DNA from: an uncultured Spirochaetales bacterium | GTDB lineage: Bacteria > UBP6 > UBA1177 | DNA: 8,741 bases | Reading direction: 5' to 3' | NCBI GenBank assembly: GCA_902780365.1 | Contig: CACZFE010000106.1 | Location: forward strand, 1 to 8,741 | In this document: positions 1-5,481 of the stretch, piece after piece | Position numbering within the stretch: position 1 is the first letter of the stretch | How the letters are laid out: each line of letters opens with the position of its first letter | Program-made: the position numbers and the translations under genes | Notes under the pieces: model-generated | What the model was told of the DNA's origin: nothing | What the model saw: only the letters and a program-made list of their open reading frames with translations | Database searches by the model: none

Positions 1-132
1 AAAGTGCTGGGAAGCCTGATGTATCTCAGGGAATGCGATTTCAGAGTCGTCGAAGTTCCCGAAGAGATGTGGTGCGAGATCGACGATGCCGAAGATCTTG
101 AAAGAGCGAAGAGAAAATTCGGCTCGAAATAG
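1..132 (+). CDS. Nucleotidyltransferase-like protein, C-terminal end (partial)
   Basis: The first 43 codons of the window are open in frame 1 and end at TAG 130-132; the start lies outside. The tail contains FRVVEVPEEMWCEIDDAEDL followed by ERAKRKFG. A W-x-E-I-D-x-x-E-D-L-E-R-A ending is the usual last strand and helix of NTP_transferase enzymes such as phosphocholine cytidylyltransferases and sugar-phosphate nucleotidyltransferases, where the Asp of EID helps bind the metal-nucleotide. These enzymes make CDP- or UDP/GDP-activated head groups for lipids, teichoic or surface polysaccharides. Substrate cannot be read from this fragment. It lies 26 bases upstream of the Omp85 gene on the same strand, so the two may be co-transcribed. 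Family assignment is by this motif only. Confidence 0.6.
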   Translation, partial: KVLGSLMYLRECDFRVVEVPEEMWCEIDDAEDLERAKRKFGSK

Positions 133-158
133 CTGTATCCGTTGTTGACACGTTCCAC

Positions 159-1412
159 ATGCGTTTATTTGCAGGATTTTTACTTTTTTTCATAATTTTT
201 TCTTTTGTAAGCGAGATCTTTCCGCAGGATTTAACTGAACAGGCAGTCACGGAAATCAGATTCGAAGGACTCAAAAAGACGAAAGAATCGTATATGCAGA
301 CGGTTCTAGAAAGGTTTTCGAAAGTGCCGGCGGCCTCTCTGGATCTGCACGAAGTCGAGGTCGCCCTCGAAGAACTCAAGCTTTTTTCCGAGATAAAAGT
401 CACACTCGAAAAGGATGAAAACGGAAAATCTTTTCTGAATATCAAAGTGAAGGAGAAATTTTCGTTTCTGCCGATACCTTTCCTGATGTATTCGTCGGAC
501 CAGGGCTTTATGGGCGGAGCTTTCGTCATGGACACGAACGCTTTCGGGATCAGGGACAACTATCTTGTGGGCGGAGTTTTTTCCAAAAATATCCAGATGG
601 CTCTCATGGCTTATTCGCGCCCTTCGCTCGATGCGGCGCATCCAGGTTTTTCGGTCGGCGGAACTTTTACGCACCGTGACCGTGAGGAAAAAAACAGCCG
701 CGACCAAAAAATGCTTGAATACGACACGATGGGCGGCGGCGCAAATGTTTCAGTGAGCGACAAAATCACAAAACATTCAAAACTGTCTGTCGGCCTCGGC
801 TACAACTACACACACATCAAATTTAATGAAAAATATACGGAATATAAAGAAAAACTTAAATCATTTCACGCTGTTACTATTGAAGGAGGCTGGGATTTCA
901 CGATCCCCGAGCTCAACGAGTGGTTCATGTCGGAAAAATCGGTGAGGATAGGTGGCGACGTGACTTTTCTGACTACCGGCGCAAGGGCTCGCTCGTTCGA
1001 CGCCGAGATCACTATCCAGCAACCGCTTCCTGTGAAAAGACTGCGTGTTCTCACGCACTATGCCGGCTACTATTCGCAGTATCTGCCGCTGGCACTGCTC
1101 CCTTCGCAGATGGTCGTAGGAACGACGATCATGCCCGAAAAATTCCACAGCGCGAAAATGGCCGGGATCGACCTCGGACTTGAAGTCGGCATCTACAAAA
1201 TGAAGTATTTCGTAATTTCGGCATTCGCCCTTCTCGAACAGTTTCTGGGCGAGGATTTCGGCGGTTCGCCAGTCATGGATTTCGGCTATTCGACCGGAAT
1301 CAAAGTCTATCTCAAAAACTTCGCATTTCCCGCGATATCGGTCGGAGTATCGCACGACATAACGCAGAATTCGCTGAAGTTTTCCGCTGCAATAGGTGTC
1401 GGCGGATTTTAA
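159..1412 (+). CDS. Small Omp85-family outer membrane protein, one POTRA domain plus beta-barrel
   Basis: The 417-residue protein opens with a hydrophobic signal peptide (residues 1-23, probable cleavage near FPQ-D). Residues ~29-101 have the POTRA pattern: strand ITEIRFEGLKKT-like, two helices with an ALEELKLFSEIKV core, and strand FLNIKVKEK. The rest (~103-417) alternates aromatic/hydrophobic and polar residues with Gly/Asn turns and ends in a terminal Phe (IGVGGF), as expected for an outer-membrane barrel recognised by the BAM machinery. A short stretch with GGAFVMDTNAFGIRDN resembles the first barrel strands of BamA/TamA relatives. BamA has five POTRAs and ~800 residues and TamA three, so this is a reduced member whose substrate is unknown. 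The ATG at 159 has no clear ribosome binding site; it is chosen because it gives the signal peptide and no other in-frame start precedes the POTRA domain. Confidence 0.72.
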   Translation: MRLFAGFLLFFIIFSFVSEIFPQDLTEQAVTEIRFEGLKKTKESYMQTVLERFSKVPAASLDLHEVEVALEELKLFSEIKVTLEKDENGKSFLNIKVKEKFSFLPIPFLMYSSDQGFMGGAFVMDTNAFGIRDNYLVGGVFSKNIQMALMAYSRPSLDAAHPGFSVGGTFTHRDREEKNSRDQKMLEYDTMGGGANVSVSDKITKHSKLSVGLGYNYTHIKFNEKYTEYKEKLKSFHAVTIEGGWDFTIPELNEWFMSEKSVRIGGDVTFLTTGARARSFDAEITIQQPLPVKRLRVLTHYAGYYSQYLPLALLPSQMVVGTTIMPEKFHSAKMAGIDLGLEVGIYKMKYFVISAFALLEQFLGEDFGGSPVMDFGYSTGIKVYLKNFAFPAISVGVSHDITQNSLKFSAAIGVGGF

Positions 1413-1421
1413 AGTGAAAAC

Positions 1422-1449
1422 TTTGTTTTTCTTTGAAAAACAGTATAAT
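1422..1449 (+). promoter_or_regulatory. Candidate sigma70-type promoter for the trmL operon
   Basis: A perfect TATAAT stands at 1444-1449. A weak -35 (TTTGTT 1422-1427, or TTGTTT 1423-1428) lies 15-16 bases upstream. The predicted start near 1456 leaves a short leader of about 25 bases to the trmL ATG at 1481. The stretch is AT-rich and lies in the only real gap (68 bases) between the Omp85 gene and trmL. The spacer holds an inverted repeat (separate entry). No experimental support. Confidence 0.45.
1424..1442. repeat. AT-rich inverted repeat inside the candidate promoter
   Basis: TGTTTTTC (1424-1431), a TTT loop (1432-1434) and GAAAAACA (1435-1442) form a perfect 8-bp inverted repeat. It lies between and partly over the -35 and -10 elements. 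It could be a repressor operator or a weak hairpin at the end of the Omp85 transcript. With only two G:C pairs and no run of T directly after the stem, it is a poor intrinsic terminator. Confidence 0.4.
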
Positions 1450-1480
1450 TTTCCGTTTTTGATTTTTGAGTCGGGAATCC

Positions 1481-1942
1481 ATGTTCGAAGTTGTTCTCAT
1501 AAATCCGGAAATTCCGCAGAATACAGGCAATATCGCGCGCACCGTGCTTTCGCAGAAATGCAGGCTCCACCTCGTAAAACCTTACGGGTTCAAGCTTGAT
1601 ACCGCGGCAGTGAAGAGGGCAGGTGTTGACTATTGGAAATTTGTCGAGATCACGGAATGGGATTCAAAAGAGGATTTTTTTGCTTCCAACGACACTTCGA
1701 AAATGCACTTTTTCTCGCAGAAAGGGCTTGCGAGATACGACAAAGTCTCCTACGAAAACGGCGATTATCTTGTTTTCGGCTGCGAATCTGCGGGACTGGG
1801 GGATGAAATTCTCGGAAAATACCGTGACAGGACGCGCTTTCTTCCGATGCTTGACGGAAGAGTGAGAAGCCTGAACCTTGCAAGCGCGGCGACGGCGGTC
1901 ATTTTCGAGGCGATGAAACAGATAAATTTTGTTGAGGGATAA
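1481..1942 (+). CDS. trmL: tRNA (cytidine/uridine(34)-2'-O)-methyltransferase, TrmL-like SPOUT enzyme
   Basis: The 153-residue product matches the short SPOUT methyltransferase TrmL (E. coli ~157 residues), which uses S-adenosylmethionine to methylate the 2'-OH of wobble nucleotide 34 in tRNA-Leu isoacceptors. Visible signatures: N-terminal FEVVLINPEIPQNTGNIAR (residues 2-20), GVDYW (48-52), FGCESAGL (99-106; usually FGPE-T/S-GL) and LPMLDGRVRSLNLASA (121-136), which form the trefoil-knot cofactor site and dimer interface. ATG 1481 is preferred over the in-frame TTG at 1466, because family members start at MF-x-V-L-x-x-P and the candidate transcription start lies only a few bases before 1466. 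A weak GGGA precedes the ATG. It is the first gene of a close-packed run; its stop is one base before the next ATG. Confidence 0.9.
   Translation: MFEVVLINPEIPQNTGNIARTVLSQKCRLHLVKPYGFKLDTAAVKRAGVDYWKFVEITEWDSKEDFFASNDTSKMHFFSQKGLARYDKVSYENGDYLVFGCESAGLGDEILGKYRDRTRFLPMLDGRVRSLNLASAATAVIFEAMKQINFVEG
1934..1939 (+). promoter_or_regulatory. Ribosome binding site of the NTT-HEAT gene, inside the trmL 3' end
   Basis: GAGGGA lies 4 bases before ATG 1944 and within the last codons of trmL. It fixes the start at 1944 (MKRLFAAF) rather than at an earlier in-frame TTG at 1929, and suggests translational coupling with trmL. Confidence 0.6.
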
Positions 1943-1943
1943 T

Positions 1944-2738
1944 ATGAAAAGGCTTTTTGCAGCTTTCAGCATGAACAATCCGGATGAAAGGAACCGTGCG
2001 CTACTGCTTTTTGCATACAACTTTCTGGCGACATCCATCATGGTCATGGGCCGCATCGTCAGAGACACCCTTTTCCTGAACAAATACAAAGGCGACAGGC
2101 TGATGCTTTCGTTCATGTATATCGGTGTCGCGATCCTCGTTTCTACGGCGACTTTCTTCTACACGAAAAGAAGCTCTTTCTACCGGATGGACAAGCTCAT
2201 AACGACAACTTTTTCGATCGGGATCGTTTTCACTCTCATATTCGTCGGGCTTGTGAACAACGAGATTTCGGCCGCTTTCGGCTCACTTTACATTTTTATC
2301 GAGCTTTTAGGCGCGTTCATGATGTTCCAGTTCTGGTCGTTCACGAACGAACTGCTTGATTCCCGCGAGGCGATATCTCCTTTTCATCAACGCTCTTTGC
2401 ATGGCGCTTTGCATCATGATTGTCCGTTTTATGGGCAAAAAGTATCAGAGCCGTCTGCAGAGAGGAGTCGTTTCAAAGACCCTCACCCCGAAACAGGCAG
2501 CGGCTGCCGCGGCTTCGCAGGTAAGTATCTCCAAAACACCTTATGTCAAATACATCGCGATAATGATAGCCTTGATTTACGTTGTCGTAACGCTTGTAGA
2601 CTACCAGTTCAAGATCGTTGCTTCCGACACGATAACCGATCCGCAGAAGCTTGCCGCTTACTTCGGTTTCGTATACTCCGTTTTCGGCGGCGTTTTCTCG
2701 CTCTTTTTCCAGCTTGTGGCCACATCGCGTCTGCTTAA
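1944..2738 (+). CDS. ADP/ATP translocase (NTT)-like HEAT-repeat protein, N-terminal part of a frameshifted gene
   Basis: From ATG 1944 the real protein runs about 143 residues, to near base 2373. Beyond that this frame codes a His/Arg/Pro-rich nonsense tail ending at 2738. Residues 15-60 (DERNRALLLFAYNFLATSIM, then GRIVRDTLFLNKYKG) match the first helix and R-x-x-R-D-x-L-F motif of the bacterial/plastid nucleotide transporters (NTT, Npt1/Npt2, MFS-like). Further hydrophobic segments lie at about 53-72, 85-104 and 112-133. The last sensible residues, FTNELLDSREA (133-143), correspond to the conserved N-x-x-D-x-R-E-A-K/R loop. The continuation is in the +1 frame (next entry). The family exchanges ATP for ADP or imports nucleotides; in free-living bacteria its transport role is uncertain. 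Confidence 0.7.
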   Translation: MKRLFAAFSMNNPDERNRALLLFAYNFLATSIMVMGRIVRDTLFLNKYKGDRLMLSFMYIGVAILVSTATFFYTKRSSFYRMDKLITTTFSIGIVFTLIFVGLVNNEISAAFGSLYIFIELLGAFMMFQFWSFTNELLDSREAISPFHQRSLHGALHHDCPFYGQKVSEPSAERSRFKDPHPETGSGCRGFAGKYLQNTLCQIHRDNDSLDLRCRNACRLPVQDRCFRHDNRSAEACRLLRFRILRFRRRFLALFPACGHIASA

Positions 2739-4725
2739 ATTCAGTATTTTCATGAGTTTGGGAATACTTCCGGCGATCCTCACTTTGAGTTCGATTTTCT
2801 TTATCTCGGTCCCGCCGGATCTTGTAATGTTCGGTCTTGCGGCTCCTCTTGTCGCGATAACGATGGCTAAATCTGGTGACAGCGCGTTCAGATACACTAT
2901 AAACGACGCGGCGATACAGCTTCTCTACATTCCGCTCGACCCGAAAATAAAAAGCAGGACGAAAGCGATAATCGACGGCATGGTCAAACCGATCTTCATC
3001 GGTGTTTCGGGCTTTATTCTTCTTGCCGTAAGCTATCTCGGAAAAGCGGGGATCGTCTCTTCCGATGTCAAGCTGATCTCATGGATCGTCACTGTTATCG
3101 GCATTCTCTGGCTCGGAACGATCGTCGGGATCAGAAGCCGCTATCTTTCGGTTTTGATCGACAACATCAAGAAAAAACGTTTTGGCACCAATCAGCTCAC
3201 GATGCAGCTCAATGTCCTTCAGAGCATTGTCCAGAAGGCAATAGAAAGCGGCGATAACGAGGATCTTGCTATGGCTATCGACATGGTCGAAAGTTCCGGA
3301 AATTCGGCTTTGGGGCGTGATTTTGTCGCTCTTCTTTCCAAAGCTACGCCGAAAATCAAGGTCAAGATACTTTCACTCATGCGCCGCATGGAAAGTAGGT
3401 ATAATACGTATAACATATTGAAATTGTTCAATGATCCTGATGAAGAAGTCCTTAGAGAGGCGATCCTGACATACGGCTATATCCAGATGGACAAGTCGGT
3501 GAAATTTATTTCTCCTTTCCTTGACAGCGAGAAAATTTCGATAAGGGAATCGGCCGTAATCGCCCTTATCAAATATGCCGGAGTCGTAGGTGCTATGACT
3601 GCCGGATCTTATCTCAAGTCGTTTCTGGAATCTGAAAACGCGACCGACAGGGCTGCCGCGGCTTATATTCTCGGTGAACTCGGGCAGAAAAACATGGATC
3701 AGCAGCTTTTCTCGCTTCTGAACGATTCCAGTCCGGTAGTCAGACGTGCTGCGGTCAACGCTGCTCTGAAGATAAACTCCAATGTCTTTATTCCGAAACT
3801 TTTTTACATGCTTTTTGACAGGGAAGTCAGTTTTGACGCTGCGAAAGTGCTTTCGAAATTCGGCGAAAAGATTCTGGAACCTGCTGCCGACATTCTTTCG
3901 AACAAACTTGAAAGCTACCGCCTGAAAAGCGAGGTCGCGAAAATGCTGGGCGACATCTATTCTCCCGAATCTTTCAGGCTGCTCTCCATCTCGCTTGACA
4001 CCGAAAGCGACGAGTTGCGCAATATTGTTCTCAACAGCCTGAAGAAACTTGCATCCAAAATCGAAAAGGCTTCTATTGAAAAAGAGCCTCTCAAAGTTCT
4101 GCTTCTGAGGGAGATCTATCAGTATTTCCAGACACTTTACTTCTCTGTCCAGATTCGCAAGAACTTGAAGACGAACTGTCTGACCGATGTCATGTCAACA
4201 AAGCTTGCCAACTGCTATCAGAGAATTTTCTCAATACTTTCACTGATGTACGGCAATTCGCTCTTTGACAACATTTATTTCAACATAACCAGAAAATTCG
4301 TTCTGCCCTCCCAGCGCGCTAACGCTCTCGAGATCATCGACAATATCGTTGACAAGGATATCAGACCGATAATCGTTCCTTTGATTGAGAGCAGGACTGA
4401 GGAGGAAAAACTTAATCTTGGTTACCAGTTTTTCAGTGTAAAAAGGCTGAAAATTGCCGATATCATCGAGACTCTTCTTTCGGATGATTCCGAATGGGTA
4501 CGCTGTGTAACGCTTTATGCGATAGCTCACGAACATCTTACCGGGAGCTACGGCAGGATCCAGATGTTCCTGTATGACCCGAGCCCGATAGTTCGCGAAG
4601 CCGCGCTTTATGCGATGAATTACATCAACATAATGGTATCCAAAACAGACGCTCACTATCTTCTGAACGATACTGATGAGTATCTCTGCGAATATTCCCG
4701 CTCTGTTTTGAAACCTGAAGCATAG
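2356..4725 (+). CDS. NTT-like transporter C-terminal helices plus HEAT-repeat tail, second part of the frameshifted gene
   Basis: Sensible protein in this frame begins near base 2374 (YLLFINALCMALCIMIVRFMG), directly continuing the preceding fragment; a TTG at 2356 or ATG at 2401 could serve as start only if the fragment is made alone. Joined, the protein is about 926 residues. Hydrophobic helices continue to about joined residue 410. The segment from KSGDSAFRYTIND to IKSRTKAIIDG (about 309-346) is the most NTT-like signature. From ~440 to the end the protein is soluble and alpha-helical, with HEAT-type repeats such as LKLFNDPDEEVLREAILTYG, LLNDSSPVVRRAAVNAALK and LYDPSPIVREAALYAMNYI. HEAT tails usually mediate protein contacts. 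The next gene, 8 bases away, encodes a cyclic-nucleotide-binding domain, suggesting a regulatory partner. Transport activity is not proven. Confidence 0.72.
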   Translation: MIPARRYLLFINALCMALCIMIVRFMGKKYQSRLQRGVVSKTLTPKQAAAAAASQVSISKTPYVKYIAIMIALIYVVVTLVDYQFKIVASDTITDPQKLAAYFGFVYSVFGGVFSLFFQLVATSRLLKFSIFMSLGILPAILTLSSIFFISVPPDLVMFGLAAPLVAITMAKSGDSAFRYTINDAAIQLLYIPLDPKIKSRTKAIIDGMVKPIFIGVSGFILLAVSYLGKAGIVSSDVKLISWIVTVIGILWLGTIVGIRSRYLSVLIDNIKKKRFGTNQLTMQLNVLQSIVQKAIESGDNEDLAMAIDMVESSGNSALGRDFVALLSKATPKIKVKILSLMRRMESRYNTYNILKLFNDPDEEVLREAILTYGYIQMDKSVKFISPFLDSEKISIRESAVIALIKYAGVVGAMTAGSYLKSFLESENATDRAAAAYILGELGQKNMDQQLFSLLNDSSPVVRRAAVNAALKINSNVFIPKLFYMLFDREVSFDAAKVLSKFGEKILEPAADILSNKLESYRLKSEVAKMLGDIYSPESFRLLSISLDTESDELRNIVLNSLKKLASKIEKASIEKEPLKVLLLREIYQYFQTLYFSVQIRKNLKTNCLTDVMSTKLANCYQRIFSILSLMYGNSLFDNIYFNITRKFVLPSQRANALEIIDNIVDKDIRPIIVPLIESRTEEEKLNLGYQFFSVKRLKIADIIETLLSDDSEWVRCVTLYAIAHEHLTGSYGRIQMFLYDPSPIVREAALYAMNYINIMVSKTDAHYLLNDTDEYLCEYSRSVLKPEA
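2364..2385 (+). other. Frameshift site in the NTT-HEAT gene
   Basis: Frame 0 reads R-E-A then I-S-P-F; frame +1 reads R-Y-L-L-F-I-N-A. The family loop is D-x-R-E-A-K/R-x-L-F-x-x-I, so the switch is at about 2371-2376. Loss of two bases fits best: restoring GA after GCGA 2370-2373 would give E-A-R-Y-L-L-F-I with normal spacing. An extra single base would also restore the frame but leave the loop one residue short. There is no stop codon at the switch in frame 0, so it does not look like a programmed +1 site. Confidence 0.75.
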
Positions 4726-4733
4726 GAGGAAAG
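4726..4733 (+). promoter_or_regulatory. Strong ribosome binding site of the cNMP-binding gene
   Basis: GAGGAAAG fills the whole 8-base gap between the TAG of the HEAT gene (4723-4725) and ATG 4734; with the preceding G it reads GGAGG. This is the best Shine-Dalgarno in the plus-strand run, so the small regulatory protein may be made in larger amounts than its membrane neighbour. Confidence 0.65.
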
Positions 4734-5180
4734 ATGCTTACACGAGTTGAAAGGGTGCTTGCTCTTAAAAACATTGAACTTTTTCACGATATCCCCGGCG
4801 AAGTCCTTGCCGATATCGCTGCTCTGCTCGAAGAGGAGACTTTCGAAAAAGGACAGTATATCGTGAACGAAGGCGATCTCGGAAAAGAGCTTTTCATGAT
4901 CGTAAAAGGTGAAGTCGAGGTCGTTGCCGGCGGAAACGTTGTCGCGGTAATGAAAGAAGGTGCGGGATTCGGTGAAATGGCTTTGATCGACAACCAGCCG
5001 AGAAGTGCCGACATTATCGCGAAAAACGATGTCCTTGTCCTCAAAATGGAAAGCGACGATTTCCTCGAAATACTGAAGCAGCGCGACGAGGTCGCTCTCG
5101 GTGTTATCAGGGTCCTTACCGGCCGCATAAGGGAACTTAACGCGAAACTTGCCGAGAAGGCGGGCAAAAAAGAGAAATGA
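4734..5180 (+). CDS. Cyclic-nucleotide-binding (CNB) domain protein
   Basis: The 148-residue protein is essentially one CNB domain of the CRP/PKA-R type with no DNA-binding domain. Residues 8-35 form the N-terminal helix (LALKNIELFHDIPGEVLADI). KGQYIVNEGD (39-48) and LFMIVKGEVEV (53-63) are the beta-barrel strands. The phosphate-binding cassette is FGEMALIDNQPRSA (79-92), with E81 and R90 in the positions that hold the ribose 2'-OH and cyclic phosphate. All key residues are present, so cAMP or cGMP binding is expected. A charged C-terminal helix (~115-148, rich in Lys/Glu) may dimerise or contact the HEAT tail. The gene sits between the NTT-HEAT gene and a small membrane protein, overlapping the latter by ATGA. 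It is not a transcription factor by itself. Confidence 0.85.
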   Translation: MLTRVERVLALKNIELFHDIPGEVLADIAALLEEETFEKGQYIVNEGDLGKELFMIVKGEVEVVAGGNVVAVMKEGAGFGEMALIDNQPRSADIIAKNDVLVLKMESDDFLEILKQRDEVALGVIRVLTGRIRELNAKLAEKAGKKEK

Positions 5181-5476
5181 TCCTGGGAAAAAGTGAAAAA
5201 AGGCGTGTGGTATGGTGGAATCTTATCACTCTGCTTGCCATGACGGGGCTTTCCTTTGCCCTCATCAACGTGGAGGAAGGTTTTATGTTTTACGCCATAA
5301 TTTCCGCTCTTTTTCTTTGTGTCGGGATTTTTATCAAACGACCGTATCTTTTTCTCGGTATCATGATTTTTGTACTGGTCCTTGTTTTTATCGTCAGAGA
5401 CGGTTTCCTTGCTTCTTCAGCTGATGAAAACGGCACAGGATTCAACTTTAATTTTTTTATCAACAGCAATAAGTGA
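5177..5476 (+). CDS. Small integral membrane protein, three predicted helices, unknown function
   Basis: The 99-residue product has no family I recognise. After a basic N-terminus (MILGKSEKRR), hydrophobic segments lie at about residues 12-31, 35-53 and 56-74, followed by a hydrophilic Asn/Phe-rich tail (75-99). Its ATG overlaps the stop of the CNB gene as ATGA, a usual sign of translational coupling, which supports it being a real gene. Its stop is 5 bases before the lipoprotein start. By the positive-inside rule the N-terminus and the FIKRP loop (52-56) should be cytoplasmic. A role as membrane partner of the CNB or NTT-HEAT protein is possible but rests only on position. Confidence 0.7.
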   Translation: MILGKSEKRRVVWWNLITLLAMTGLSFALINVEEGFMFYAIISALFLCVGIFIKRPYLFLGIMIFVLVLVFIVRDGFLASSADENGTGFNFNFFINSNK

Positions 5477-5481
5477 ACGCT

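Noticed and set aside
145..173. TTGACA at 145-150 as a promoter -35 for the Omp85 gene
   Set aside because: There is no acceptable -10 at 16-18 bases; the best candidate matches only 2 of 6 positions and would lie inside the coding region.
861..1355. Minus-strand open frame of 164 codons
   Set aside because: It lies opposite the Omp85 barrel, which has a signal peptide and C-terminal Phe; the antisense product is His/Arg/Glu-rich with no recognisable features.
2364..2385. Programmed ribosomal frameshift in the NTT-HEAT gene
   Set aside because: No slippery heptamer, no stop codon at the shift and no adjacent Shine-Dalgarno-like stimulator are seen, and frame 0 stays open for another 350 bases. 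An indel or sequence error is simpler.
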